Shown here one piece after another: positions 40,075 through 49,786 of a stretch of 64,000 nucleotides of DNA (position 1 is its first letter; every line of letters starts with the position of its first letter). A program made the position numbers and the translations under genes. The stretch comes from RGIG8775 sp045128735 (GTDB taxonomy: Bacteria > Bacillota > Clostridia > Oscillospirales > CAG-272). The notes beneath the pieces are model-generated. The model was not told where the DNA came from. It made no database searches and worked only from the letters and a program-made list of their open reading frames with translations. The stretch covers positions 1 to 64,000 of the forward strand of contig JBGVRT010000027.1 of NCBI GenBank assembly GCA_045128735.1. The letters run 5' to 3'.

Positions 40075-42669
40075 TTATTCAGCCTTAACCACCACACCAA
40101 GACCGTATCTTCCGCTTGTACGGGAGAACACGGAGAGACCCTTATCGTCCTTCATTGTAAGTGTGAGCTTGAAGCTTTCCTTATCCTTAAGCTTAAGAAG
40201 CATTGCGGAAGGAATAGTGATATCGCAAAGTGTTCCGTATGTACCCGCTTCTTCAAGCAAGTCAACAACGGGCTGATAGTGGTGGGAGAGCGCACCGCGA
40301 GAGTCTGCAGGGTCGTCGGAGAGGTAAATTTCATCAATAACCTTACCGTCGATGCTGACCTCAAGCATACCGCCCCACTTAGTTGCGTCTGTCTGAGTGA
40401 AGGAGTTTCTGTTCGCGCCGGGGTCACAACGGTAGCCAAGCATATACGCAAGGTCGATATGCTCCTCTGCCTCGCCCTCGGCATAGTCGTGGCTCATGGG
40501 GTGGCGTGTGGACGCCTCGAACACAAGTCTTAGGTTATCGGCATTGTCGAAACCGGGAATGTCGGCGGTCTTTATCTCTGCCTCAAAGCTTCCCTTTCCA
40601 AGTCCGCTGACCTTACCCATTGCTGTGGGTATGGTATTCTTAAAGCTTGACGAAAGCGCTGTGGGCGCAACCACAAGTGCGTTCTTCTCGCCCTCAACGT
40701 CAAAGAGTATGGCGTTCTGCATAACTCTTTCGTCACCATCAAAGAGACCGAAGGAGAGCATTGCCACGCCGTCATGCTCGGGAACAGTAAAGTCTATCTT
40801 TCCTGCGGGGAAAGTGCCGTAGCCCGACCAGACTATGCCCATTTCGCCGCCGTCGGCGATGAAGTCGCCGTCAATGGGGTCTTTGCAGGTAAGCTGCCAA
40901 TCCACACGAAGGAGCTTGCCGTGGCGCTCGTCACTAAAGCTTGAGCCAAAGAGGGGCACGCTTATTTCGTCGCCCGCCTTAACGGTAGTCATAGGAGCGA
41001 AGTCGCAGCCGAGGTAGTCCTGACTGTGCAAATCCTTCAAGGTCATACCATACTGGTCGTAGCCGAAGTCCTTGTCGCCGTTGTCTATCTTGTAGTATCC
41101 GTTAAACTCGTTTACAACGTCATGGAACTCGGTGAAAACAAAGCCGCAGAGCTTATCGTGAAGTCTGAACTCGTTCATCATATACTTATACTGCCAGGAA
41201 ATATCGCTTTCGCCTGCGTTGCCCTTAATGCCCCACACGTTTCCGCATTCGCTGTTCATACAGGGAACGTCCTCCATTGTGTAGCCGTGGGCATAGTTGC
41301 GCTGTCCGCCAACGAAGGCGCCGTCACAGAAGCGGTCAACAACGTCCTTTACGCGCTTATATCCGTTGGAATAGAAATGCCACGTATTAACGTCTGTCTT
41401 TGTATGGTCGCCGCGGCAGGGTGAGTTATCCTCAACAAGGCGAGTGGGGTCGATAGCCTTAGCCTTTTCCCAGCACTTGACAACCCATTCAGCGGTTTCA
41501 ATCTTATAGTCCTTGCCTATTGTTCCGTCCTCTTTATCGAAGAAGTGGAGAAGTCCCCAAGTTTCGTTGAAAACTACCCAATAGAAGATAGAAGGATTAT
41601 TGCGGTCGCGCACCATCTGCTCTTCCATTTCGATTTCAAACTGCTCCATAGCTTTAGGGCAAGGCTCGCCCCAATAGCAAGGAATGTCTGCCATTACGAG
41701 CATACCCAGCTTGTCGGCATAGTAGAGCTTAAGAGGCTCTTCCGCCTTGATGTGTATTCTCGCCATATTGATACCGATTCTCTTAAGGCGGAGAATTTCC
41801 TCACGGCAATCATCGTCCGAAGGAAGTGTAAAGAATCCCTTGGGGTTAAAGCTCTGGTCAAGTACGCCGTTTATGTAATAGGGCTTGCCGTTGAGGGTAA
41901 TATAGTTGCGGTTGTTCGCGCCAAAATGTCCTGTACCGATCTCGCGGATGCCGAAATAGGTAGATACAACGTCGTCACCGAGAGTGAGTGTACCATAATA
42001 AAGATTAGGCTCTTCGGGAGTCCAGAGCTTGGGCTCAGCGATTTCAAACTCAACGAGCGCCTTGCCGCCATTTACATCGGCAGTTGCGGTTACGCCGTCA
42101 AATTCTGCGGTGACGGTCATTCCGTCCGCACCTACGCAGTCAACCTCATAAGAAATCTTACCGTCAAGCTTGGTCTTTACAAAGAAGTTGTCAACAAACG
42201 CCTCGGGTCTGCCCTCAAGCCAAACTGTCTGCCAGATGCCGCGTGCGTTTCCGTACGCCTGCTTTCCGTAGGTCTGTGTCTTTTCGCTGAGGTCGGTAGC
42301 GTCAACCTCGATAAGGTTTGCGCCCTCTCTGTTCCAAACGCTTGTAACGTCGAACTCAAATCGGTTATATCCGCCTCTGTGTGTGCCGAGAACCTCACCG
42401 TTTACGCGGATCTCGCAATCGTAGTCAACCGCACCGAAAACAAGCCAGATATGCTTATTTTCGGGGGTCCACTCCACGCTCTTGCGGTAGTAGCCCGTGC
42501 CGTCAATCTCCTCAGTTATACCCGAAAGGGGCGAACCCCACGGATAGGGCACTTCGATAGTTTTGTCGTATTTCTTTTCGTTAAGCGAAAATTCCCACGC
42601 GCCGTTAAGATTCAGCCACTCGCTTCTCTGTTTGTTGGGTTGGGGAAATAATTTCTTTTGTACTGTCAT
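40075..42669 (-). CDS. GH2 family beta-glycosidase
   Basis: 864 residues. Sugar-binding N-domain (WLNLNGAWEFSLNEKKYDKT, GTGYYRKSVEW, GGYNRFEFDVTSVWN), Ig-like domain and TIM barrel. Catalytic motifs: VVFNETWGLLHF (acid/base Glu ~368) and MNSECGNVWG (nucleophile Glu ~474), both canonical. C-terminal extra domains (~580-864) end with a jelly-roll. No signal peptide, so it is cytoplasmic. Such enzymes release beta-linked galactose, mannose or uronic acid. It lies 21 bp after the SGNH gene in the same operon. Confidence 0.92.
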   Translation of the reverse strand: MTVQKKLFPQPNKQRSEWLNLNGAWEFSLNEKKYDKTIEVPYPWGSPLSGITEEIDGTGYYRKSVEWTPENKHIWLVFGAVDYDCEIRVNGEVLGTHRGGYNRFEFDVTSVWNREGANLIEVDATDLSEKTQTYGKQAYGNARGIWQTVWLEGRPEAFVDNFFVKTKLDGKISYEVDCVGADGMTVTAEFDGVTATADVNGGKALVEFEIAEPKLWTPEEPNLYYGTLTLGDDVVSTYFGIREIGTGHFGANNRNYITLNGKPYYINGVLDQSFNPKGFFTLPSDDDCREEILRLKRIGINMARIHIKAEEPLKLYYADKLGMLVMADIPCYWGEPCPKAMEQFEIEMEEQMVRDRNNPSIFYWVVFNETWGLLHFFDKEDGTIGKDYKIETAEWVVKCWEKAKAIDPTRLVEDNSPCRGDHTKTDVNTWHFYSNGYKRVKDVVDRFCDGAFVGGQRNYAHGYTMEDVPCMNSECGNVWGIKGNAGESDISWQYKYMMNEFRLHDKLCGFVFTEFHDVVNEFNGYYKIDNGDKDFGYDQYGMTLKDLHSQDYLGCDFAPMTTVKAGDEISVPLFGSSFSDERHGKLLRVDWQLTCKDPIDGDFIADGGEMGIVWSGYGTFPAGKIDFTVPEHDGVAMLSFGLFDGDERVMQNAILFDVEGEKNALVVAPTALSSSFKNTIPTAMGKVSGLGKGSFEAEIKTADIPGFDNADNLRLVFEASTRHPMSHDYAEGEAEEHIDLAYMLGYRCDPGANRNSFTQTDATKWGGMLEVSIDGKVIDEIYLSDDPADSRGALSHHYQPVVDLLEEAGTYGTLCDITIPSAMLLKLKDKESFKLTLTMKDDKGLSVFSRTSGRYGLGVVVKAE

Positions 42670-42690
42670 TTTCTGTCCTCTGTTTTTATG

Positions 42691-44133
42691 TTACTGACCG
42701 CCTGCTAAAACCTCAAGTATTGTCTGGGCGTATATTCTGACAAGGAAATCACTTGGGTGATTGTGATTGTTACTTGACATATCGTAAAATCTCTTTCTTT
42801 CAAGCAGAGATTTGTGTACGCTTGTCATGGGAACTACATCAACCTGCTCATATTTCTTTGCCAGGTTTATAAGCACATTCTCAAAAAGGTATTGGTTTTG
42901 GTATACAGTGGTTTCCTCATTTGGCAACATGGTCGATACCACAGCTATCTCGCAATCGGGATTTTTAGCGAGAATTCCGTCTATTATCTTCTTGATATTG
43001 CTTGCAAATCCGTCGTCAGTCTTGCTTCCGTCGTTCATACCGAAGGCAAGCACAACCAAATCGGGCGAATAGGAGTTAACTCTTTTTTCAAGCTCGGTTA
43101 TTGCCCAGTTAGTCTCCTTGCCGCCAACCGCGGTATTGGTATAGTTGATAGTTGCTTTGGGATATTTGTCACGGAGCGCTCTCGTCACCATCTGCGTCCA
43201 CATAGGTGTCTGAGGTCTTGCGCCTACCGTTCCCGTTGCGTTAGAGCCTGCGGTAATGCTATCGCCGTAGAATACGATATTTACCTCGCTTCCCTTCTCA
43301 AGCTTATCGATAAACTTATGAAGCTTTGTGCTCTCTACAGGCTCAAAGTGTGTGTTCTCGCCCTTATGGGTGTAGGTGACAAATATGCAACGCTGTTGGA
43401 ATATTACGCCCGGAGCGCTCAGCACGAAGGGTCTGTACGTACCTGTTGTAACACTTCCCGTGACCGAAGTTTCCTTACTTGCGGGATAAAACTCCGAAAG
43501 TGCATATTTGGGAATTCTGCTGCCATCAAGTCGGTAAATCTTTCCGTCCTTTATCTCATAGTCAACACCCTCGATATACTCGGTCTTAAGGTCGCAGGAG
43601 CGAACAGAAAGGATATGCTCGGGCTCGTAGATAAGCGGAGCACCGTCCTCACCCACGAAAAGCGCGCTTTCGTGGTATATTACATTGCTCTCCCAATAAG
43701 GAATAAGCCAGGTGTTCTGATTGTATCGGTCAAGTGCCTTTGTCTCCACAAAATGAAGCAAGTAGGTGTTTTGGTTTGTGCCGTCCGCGCTTGTCACCTT
43801 AATGCTGTAGCCGTCGGCTGTATCGGTTACGTCAACCTCAGCCTCGGCGCACTTGGGGTTTACGGTGATTTCGGGCAATTCGGTTTTGCCCTCGGTTGCT
43901 CTGTAATAATCGAACTTCCCTTCTACAACGCCAACGGTTTTGTCTCCGTAGGTTATAGACGCGATACCCGCGTCCGACTCGGTACGCTCTTCGCCGTCAG
44001 CCTTTTCGGTTTCGTCCGTAACAGGTGCGTTAGTGACTTCATTTTCGGTAGTATCATCCGTACCGTCCGAGCCGCAGGACATCAAGGCAAGCGTCAGAAG
44101 AAGGCAAAGTAATGCTATAATTATTTTTTTCAT
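42691..44133 (-). CDS. SGNH/GDSL hydrolase lipoprotein
   Basis: 480 residues. Lipobox LALMSCG after an 18-residue signal peptide, Thr/Glu-rich linker, an N-terminal beta-domain (~50-250) and the SGNH fold with all four blocks: NIVFYGDSITAGSN (Ser ~292), NTAVGGKETNW, VLAFGMNDGS and NHNHPSDF (His). It is an esterase, probably removing O-acetyl groups from a polysaccharide at the cell surface. It starts 5 bp after the stop of the 1207-residue glycosidase gene and precedes GH2, so deacetylation and cleavage are co-expressed. Confidence 0.88.
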   Translation of the reverse strand: MKKIIIALLCLLLTLALMSCGSDGTDDTTENEVTNAPVTDETEKADGEERTESDAGIASITYGDKTVGVVEGKFDYYRATEGKTELPEITVNPKCAEAEVDVTDTADGYSIKVTSADGTNQNTYLLHFVETKALDRYNQNTWLIPYWESNVIYHESALFVGEDGAPLIYEPEHILSVRSCDLKTEYIEGVDYEIKDGKIYRLDGSRIPKYALSEFYPASKETSVTGSVTTGTYRPFVLSAPGVIFQQRCIFVTYTHKGENTHFEPVESTKLHKFIDKLEKGSEVNIVFYGDSITAGSNATGTVGARPQTPMWTQMVTRALRDKYPKATINYTNTAVGGKETNWAITELEKRVNSYSPDLVVLAFGMNDGSKTDDGFASNIKKIIDGILAKNPDCEIAVVSTMLPNEETTVYQNQYLFENVLINLAKKYEQVDVVPMTSVHKSLLERKRFYDMSSNNHNHPSDFLVRIYAQTILEVLAGGQ

Positions 44134-44138
44134 AACTG

Positions 44139-47100
44139 TCAGCCTCTTTCGTCAAAGAACTTAATAAGGTTGTACTTTTGGTTGTTCAACTCTCTGATAT
44201 ACTTTGTAAAATCGGTGTATTCGTTTTCGTCTCCGTCAAAAATACCCTTGTTTCCGCCGTTACTAACCTGAGTATCGTCGGGGCTTGTATCCTTAAAATA
44301 GAACCAGTCAAAGCCCACGCAGTTCTTGCTTTCCATAAGCGCAAGCGCGAAATTCTGATAGAACTTACCTCTGTCTTCCTGAGTTCTTACGTTCATACCC
44401 GCACCCGTAGTGGTCTCTATACGGTTATCCTTTTCCCAGATATCCATACCTCTTACGTACCACTCGGTAATAATAACGGGTTTGCCTGCCCACTTTATCT
44501 GATTGTAAAGAAGCTCGAAATTAGGCGTCCAATTGTGATAATAGTTATAGGAAATAACGTCACACCATCTGCCCGCCACACGCATTATACTTTCATCCTC
44601 AAGGCTTCCCGCAAAGAATCGGCAACCCACGTACTGATGATAAGGCGCGTATCTGTCAAGTGCTCCGCGTACAACCTCAAAATATCTATCGTAAATCATT
44701 GCTCTGAATTCCTTACGAAGGTCATCTGTCACGTCATCGAGCGACACGTCTGCCTTGCCCGTCTTCATAAACATAAAGGTCCAAGCCGTCGCGTAGCTGT
44801 ATATAAATCTTGTATCGGTATGGTCAAGTATCAGATAGTTGTCAAGCATCTTCAAGGAACGCGGAAGCTCGTTATCGCTCATCCAACCGTAAACGAAAGG
44901 ATTATTGGCATAAGCCGAAACCTGACTGCTGACCGTTCTGTCAGCCGAATCCACAAAGGCAGGGTCAAACACGGGCATTACGTCGTTTAGGAAGCTCGTG
45001 TTACCGCCCGTTGTAACGTCAACCTTGGTTTCGCCCGCGTACTTCTTGAGAACGTACAGCATAGCGGTCTGTGTCAAGGGTTCTTCAAGCTTCATATGAG
45101 TTTGATAAGCCGACCAGCTACCAACCGAGTTGAAGCCGAGATCCTTAAGCTTAGCGGTTATCATTTCCGACCATGCTTCCTCTGTGCCGTACTGCGCAAG
45201 AACTCTTGCCTTCAGCTTGGTCTGCTGTGCGCTTCCAATTCTTACGTCGTTAAGAGCTGTGCGGAAGAAGGGATAGCCGAGGGGGTCTATTGTCCACCAG
45301 CGTCCGTCTATCTTAACGGTATAGAAGAATCCGGTTGCCTCTTGACGGAGCGACTCGTCCATAAGACCGCCGTAAACGTCAAGCTTGGCTTTCTCCGAGT
45401 AATCCTCGGTATAACCCTTAAGGGTGCTTATGTTTCGTGTGGGTGCCGCGCTGTATTTCGTGTTATAGCCGTCTGTATTCGCAGTGCTTGCATAATCAAC
45501 CGTAAGGCTGTACTCGGAGTCATCCTTTTGAACCATATAGCTGTCAAAATCGCCCTCTGCCTTTATTGCCGCCCATCTGTTGAACCAGGTGGAAACGTAT
45601 CTCATAGCAAGCTCCCAGGGATTTTCGCCCGCATAGTCAAGCTTTGTGGAGAACGCCGCCGTACCATCACTTACAATAAGCTTTGGAGCGGTTTGTGCGC
45701 TTGCGTTGGTGCTGAAGTTTATTGCGTACGGTGTTTCGCCGTCGCCTTCAAGGTAAAACGCCACCTCTTTATCGCCAAAATGCAGGCATTCCTTAATGTA
45801 ATCGGTTACGTTAATTCTTAACATTCCCTTTGACGCAAAGACTATCGAATCAATAAGAAGATCCTTCTTTGGTACGTTCTCATAGGTTACGGTTTTTTCG
45901 TTCCAATCGTCGGCAAAGCAAGAGTAAATATGTACGGTTGTGGGAACCGTTGAATCCTCCATACTTGCACAGTTAAGCTCAAGCGCCACAGTTTCAACAT
46001 CAAAATCGTAAAGAGAGGAAATATCAAACTTGATAAGCGCGACTCTGAAGTATCTGTCGGGAGTTTTGCCTGTTCCCTTAACGAGCAACGTTGACTCTCC
46101 GCTGTAATTCACTTTTGAGTTTGTGCCTGCGCAAACATATGTGTCTTCTGTGGATATAAGAGTTCTGTACTCAATGTCTCTTATGCCGATAATACTATCA
46201 AGTCCGTTTCCCTGCATTTCTTCTTCTCCTTCATCTGTGTCCGCACCGCCAACACTCTCGTCGGCAGGCTCATCGATAACTCCAACCTCGTGTCCGCAGG
46301 AGCAATGGAAGGTATAATATTCGAGGTTCGATACAGAAGCTCCTTCTGCCGTTTTACCCTCTGCCATTCTTTCTCTGTCGGGAGCGACTATGCTCATTTC
46401 CGACAAAGTGAAGCCCATTGCGCTTTCGGGATCTCCAATGCCTATCCACTCGGAGTTTGCCGCCGCGGGACTTCCGCCCGTACGCGTACCGACGTACTCG
46501 CCGTCAACATATATATGCACCGCATTTGCCTCGGGGATAACGTAAAGTCCGAGCTTTACGCTGTCACCCACCTTCAGCTGTGTTACGGGCATTTCAACGC
46601 CGTCGGCAATCTTACTCTTTATATCAACAACTCCAAACTTATAGCCGCCGTTGCCGTCAGAAACGGGATATTGACGAAGAAGTGAGTTGTAGGAATAGTC
46701 GTAACGCAAAAAGTTTCTGCCGTTGCCATTATTGTAAATGTTGCTTGCCGCCGCCTCGCTGGCGCTTCTGTTAAGCGTAAGCTTGAATGACATCATATAA
46801 GGGTCCTTATCGGGACCTATAAGCGCCGCGGGGAGATTGTAGGTGTGACGGGATGCGTGAGAAACCTCTATAGCTCCGTTCACGAAGTTTACGCCGCGGT
46901 TTTTATCGCTGTGGTAATCAATACCGGGAGCGGTGTAAACGCTCTTTCCGCATTCGGTACACTTGACCTCAAACAAAGCCTCCTTCACCTGTTCAACGCC
47001 CTCCTCGATCACCTTGCCGCTCTCGGATATCTTTGTGGGGTTGAAAACAGTGAAATCCGAAAGCTCAAAATTACCCGAGCCACCGAACAGAAGCTTGTAG

Positions 47101-47762
47101 TCCTCGGAAGCACCGTAGTTAAGCTTGAAGCCGCTTCCGCCGAGATACTCACCATTAAGGTATATGTAATATTTTCCCGTATCGGGCTCTACCTCGATTA
47201 CAAACTTATAAGAATTGCCGGTTTTGAGAACAGGTGTGCCCGAAAGCTCAACCGTCTTTCCCGCGCTGTTCTGTGCCGTAAAGCGCACAGTCTCGCCGTC
47301 AACCTTATATCCTCTGAGCATAATTCTGTGCACGTTTCCTATCTGGAGCTTAAGCAAGGTATATCCACCCTCACCGCTTGAAAATCCCGAAAGGTCGGCG
47401 GGAGTTACGCCAAAGGTTATCCACATATTTCCGCCGTCCTTCGGTGAGAGAACACCGCTTTGGAAATTCTCGCCCTCAATCAGGTCAACTGCCTTTGCGT
47501 TAAGCGTCATAACGCCCTTACGGGCAATGACAGCCGCAGAGTCAAGCTCTGCCGTTCTCACCGCTTCTCCGCACTTCTTGCACTTATAGCTGACCCCGTT
47601 TGAGGTTGCTTCGGCAGTATAATCCGCGTTGTAGCCAAACACATGACCTCCGCACGCGGTATCCTCCGCCGATGCTCCAAGCGTCATCACCGCAAACGCG
47701 CTGACCGCTATTGAAAGCACAAGAATAAACGAAAGTAATGCTTTTCTGCTTGTATTCTTCAT
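44139..47762 (-). CDS. Secreted modular glycosidase: CxxC knuckles, LamG-like modules, DNRLRE and clan GH-A domain
   Basis: 1207 residues. Signal peptide 1-32 (AVSAFAVMTLGASA). Order: CxxC knuckle KCKKCGEAV (~62), type A LamG-like module (~90-255), knuckle KCTECGKS (~270), type B module with RHTYNLPAALIGPDKDPY and NNGNGRNFL (~285-480), knuckle HCSCGHEV (~488), DNRLRE (~540-690; DDWNEKTVTYENVP), and the catalytic barrel ~800-1200 with WMSDNELPRS (~964) and PVIITEWYVRGMD (~1100). The barrel is closely paralogous to that of the 952-residue lipoprotein. It has no lipobox and no anchor, so it is released or held by other proteins. It lies in the operon between the heparinase-like and SGNH genes. 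Confidence 0.85.
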   Translation of the reverse strand: MKNTSRKALLSFILVLSIAVSAFAVMTLGASAEDTACGGHVFGYNADYTAEATSNGVSYKCKKCGEAVRTAELDSAAVIARKGVMTLNAKAVDLIEGENFQSGVLSPKDGGNMWITFGVTPADLSGFSSGEGGYTLLKLQIGNVHRIMLRGYKVDGETVRFTAQNSAGKTVELSGTPVLKTGNSYKFVIEVEPDTGKYYIYLNGEYLGGSGFKLNYGASEDYKLLFGGSGNFELSDFTVFNPTKISESGKVIEEGVEQVKEALFEVKCTECGKSVYTAPGIDYHSDKNRGVNFVNGAIEVSHASRHTYNLPAALIGPDKDPYMMSFKLTLNRSASEAAASNIYNNGNGRNFLRYDYSYNSLLRQYPVSDGNGGYKFGVVDIKSKIADGVEMPVTQLKVGDSVKLGLYVIPEANAVHIYVDGEYVGTRTGGSPAAANSEWIGIGDPESAMGFTLSEMSIVAPDRERMAEGKTAEGASVSNLEYYTFHCSCGHEVGVIDEPADESVGGADTDEGEEEMQGNGLDSIIGIRDIEYRTLISTEDTYVCAGTNSKVNYSGESTLLVKGTGKTPDRYFRVALIKFDISSLYDFDVETVALELNCASMEDSTVPTTVHIYSCFADDWNEKTVTYENVPKKDLLIDSIVFASKGMLRINVTDYIKECLHFGDKEVAFYLEGDGETPYAINFSTNASAQTAPKLIVSDGTAAFSTKLDYAGENPWELAMRYVSTWFNRWAAIKAEGDFDSYMVQKDDSEYSLTVDYASTANTDGYNTKYSAAPTRNISTLKGYTEDYSEKAKLDVYGGLMDESLRQEATGFFYTVKIDGRWWTIDPLGYPFFRTALNDVRIGSAQQTKLKARVLAQYGTEEAWSEMITAKLKDLGFNSVGSWSAYQTHMKLEEPLTQTAMLYVLKKYAGETKVDVTTGGNTSFLNDVMPVFDPAFVDSADRTVSSQVSAYANNPFVYGWMSDNELPRSLKMLDNYLILDHTDTRFIYSYATAWTFMFMKTGKADVSLDDVTDDLRKEFRAMIYDRYFEVVRGALDRYAPYHQYVGCRFFAGSLEDESIMRVAGRWCDVISYNYYHNWTPNFELLYNQIKWAGKPVIITEWYVRGMDIWEKDNRIETTTGAGMNVRTQEDRGKFYQNFALALMESKNCVGFDWFYFKDTSPDDTQVSNGGNKGIFDGDENEYTDFTKYIRELNNQKYNLIKFFDERG

Positions 47763-47779
47763 TTGTTTTCCCCTTTCGA

Positions 47780-49630
47780 TTATTTCAAATCAAACACAAA
47801 TTTATATTGCCTTCCGCCCTTAAGCCTGTTAGCGGAAAGCGTTATTCGCCACAGCTTTTCAACGCCCCAATCTTTGGGTATACCTCTCATCTCCACAGAA
47901 GCACAGTCTATCTGTTCTACATCAAAAGTGAGCGCGGAATCAAAAACAGCTCTCCTGCCTTCAATTTCAAAGCTGTTTTCGCATATGTTTTGCGGATATA
48001 TGCAAGTTACAAAATTAAAGACCGCATTTCCGTCTTTCTTAAGCACAAAGCTATCGGCAATTGTTATCTCACCGTTTTCAAGTGAGGCTCGTCTTACGTA
48101 ACGCTCAACCCCTGCCTCGGGTGGGTATGCGGCGGTCAGTTCAACCTCAAGCGCGCCGCTTTCGGTATCGTATTGGCAATTTCTCGCCTCAAACTCGCGT
48201 CCTGCCGACTGACAAACGCCGTTAAACGTAGGAATGTTATGGTACTCCGAACGCATTGAAGGAATATCGTATCGACTCCTGCTGAACGTTTTGCTTGTGT
48301 ATTCACCAACTCCAAGGTCGATAAATAAGGGCTTTCCGTCGGAATAAACGATAAAATTACCAACGTCGTTATGGTTGTGTCCTGTTTCGGCGTTGTGTCC
48401 GCCCTTTATTGCAAGATACAAGCCCTTGTCCGACTCTTCACGCTCTCGTGTGACCGCCACCTGCGTGCCGTCAAACCACACCTTTTGAAGTGGGGCAAAG
48501 CTCGCCTTCTCAACCGCCTCCAAGCCAAATATTCTCAAACCTCTGTATGGGAATCCCCACTCGTTTGAATAAGCCTGAGCGTTACCGTTTATTTTGCTTC
48601 TGATAAAGCCTTCCATAAGTTTGGAGCCGCAAAGCAACGCAAAATCAAGCATCCAATAGCTTGCCGAATTTACCCTCGGGTGAGCGTCCGCAAAGTTCAG
48701 GTAATAATCCCCGTTTATATTGACCTTTGCGATATATTCCGCCATATTTACAACAAGAGGATCTTTGAATACGTTTATATATCCGTCCGAAATATCAAAA
48801 AGCACAAGACAGGCGTTATAAAGAGCTCCCGCTGCACCTGACCAATAGCCCGGTCCCTCTTCACAACAGCCATCCGATTGATAGCTCGCGGTAAATCCGT
48901 CAAGGCACTCCATAGAAAGCTTTACTATTTTCTCTCGCTTTTTAAGGTCATCAACCGTAAGCGCGCACACCGTAAGAACATTGGATATTATCCACGGACA
49001 CCAATTGTTTGCAGGTCTGTCCCTGCCCGTCCAAGTCCATATATCAAGATACTCAGAGCAAAACGGTGTTATTATTCGTCTGTCAAGCTCATAAAGAATA
49101 CGCTCTCTTATAAGCGGAGTTACACTGTCAAGAATGTCACCGCAAAGATAATAAACGCAAGCAAGGCACGCGCCCGTTGCCCCCGAGAAAAGGTCTATAT
49201 AATCGACCGTCTCCCCGAACTCATATGACAGACAACCGTTTACACCTGTTCTCACTCGGTTATGTGCGGGAACAACCCAAGTGGTCTCCTCGAGTATAAG
49301 CCACACAAGGTCGCAAAGCTTATCGGTAAATCTCCCCTTTCCTTCGATATACTCGGCGTAGGCAAGAGTAAGCATATCGCTTCGCCGCACAAATTGCTTT
49401 GCCTCAAAGACCGTGCGGTTGCCATTGCGTTTATACATCATATAGTCTGTAGCATATATGGATGGATACTCCTTACTAAGAAGCGCCTCTGCCTGCCCCA
49501 ATATCTGTGATTTTATATTTTCTGAGAATCCGAACCCTTTTTCCCGATCAATAAACAGCTTAAAACGGTCAAGCGGTAAAATCTTTCCCTCGGTTATAAA
49601 GCCGTGTTCACAAAAGACCTTTTTTCCCAT
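47780..49630 (-). CDS. Heparinase II/III-like protein
   Basis: 616 residues. An N-terminal alpha-toroid (RTGVNGCLSYEFGETVDYID, WTWTGRDRPANNWCPWIISN) and the C-terminal beta-sandwich of heparinase II/III-type lyases, with GHNAETGHNHNDVGNFIVYSDG (metal and catalytic His region ~415) and FIDLGVGEYTSKTFS. Such enzymes eliminate uronic-acid-containing chains. It lacks a signal peptide, so it probably works on imported oligosaccharides. It is first of the six-gene operon 49630-37376 (heparinase-like, DNRLRE/GH-A, SGNH, GH2, URO-D-like, GH9-like; gaps 5-37 bp). AAGGAG precedes ATG 49630. Confidence 0.85.
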   Translation of the reverse strand: MGKKVFCEHGFITEGKILPLDRFKLFIDREKGFGFSENIKSQILGQAEALLSKEYPSIYATDYMMYKRNGNRTVFEAKQFVRRSDMLTLAYAEYIEGKGRFTDKLCDLVWLILEETTWVVPAHNRVRTGVNGCLSYEFGETVDYIDLFSGATGACLACVYYLCGDILDSVTPLIRERILYELDRRIITPFCSEYLDIWTWTGRDRPANNWCPWIISNVLTVCALTVDDLKKREKIVKLSMECLDGFTASYQSDGCCEEGPGYWSGAAGALYNACLVLFDISDGYINVFKDPLVVNMAEYIAKVNINGDYYLNFADAHPRVNSASYWMLDFALLCGSKLMEGFIRSKINGNAQAYSNEWGFPYRGLRIFGLEAVEKASFAPLQKVWFDGTQVAVTREREESDKGLYLAIKGGHNAETGHNHNDVGNFIVYSDGKPLFIDLGVGEYTSKTFSRSRYDIPSMRSEYHNIPTFNGVCQSAGREFEARNCQYDTESGALEVELTAAYPPEAGVERYVRRASLENGEITIADSFVLKKDGNAVFNFVTCIYPQNICENSFEIEGRRAVFDSALTFDVEQIDCASVEMRGIPKDWGVEKLWRITLSANRLKGGRQYKFVFDLK

Positions 49631-49744
49631 TTTTCTCCTTCCCCAAAAACCTTATTGCTGTACTCACTGATTACAGCCCACATCCAAGAACTCACGCGGG
49701 ACTAATACCGCCAACCGTTGAATTTTTGGAGGTAAGCTGTTACC

Positions 49745-49778
49745 GCCCCCCAAGGGAGGTTTAACCTCCCTCGGGGGC
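49745..49778 (-). promoter_or_regulatory. Strong intercistronic hairpin, terminator-like without U-tract
   Basis: GCCCCCCAAGGGAGGT/AACCTCCCTCGGGGGC stem, nine bases after the 1792-residue gene and about 115 bases before the heparinase-like start. Without a U-run it may be a partial terminator or an mRNA processing/stability element that splits expression between secreted lectin-like proteins and enzymes. The rest of 49631-49786 has no gene. Confidence 0.55.
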
Positions 49779-49786
49779 TATTGCTG

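Noticed and set aside
42814..44112. Open frame of 432 codons opposite the SGNH lipoprotein gene
   Set aside because: Antisense shadow; lipobox and all four SGNH blocks support the minus-strand gene.
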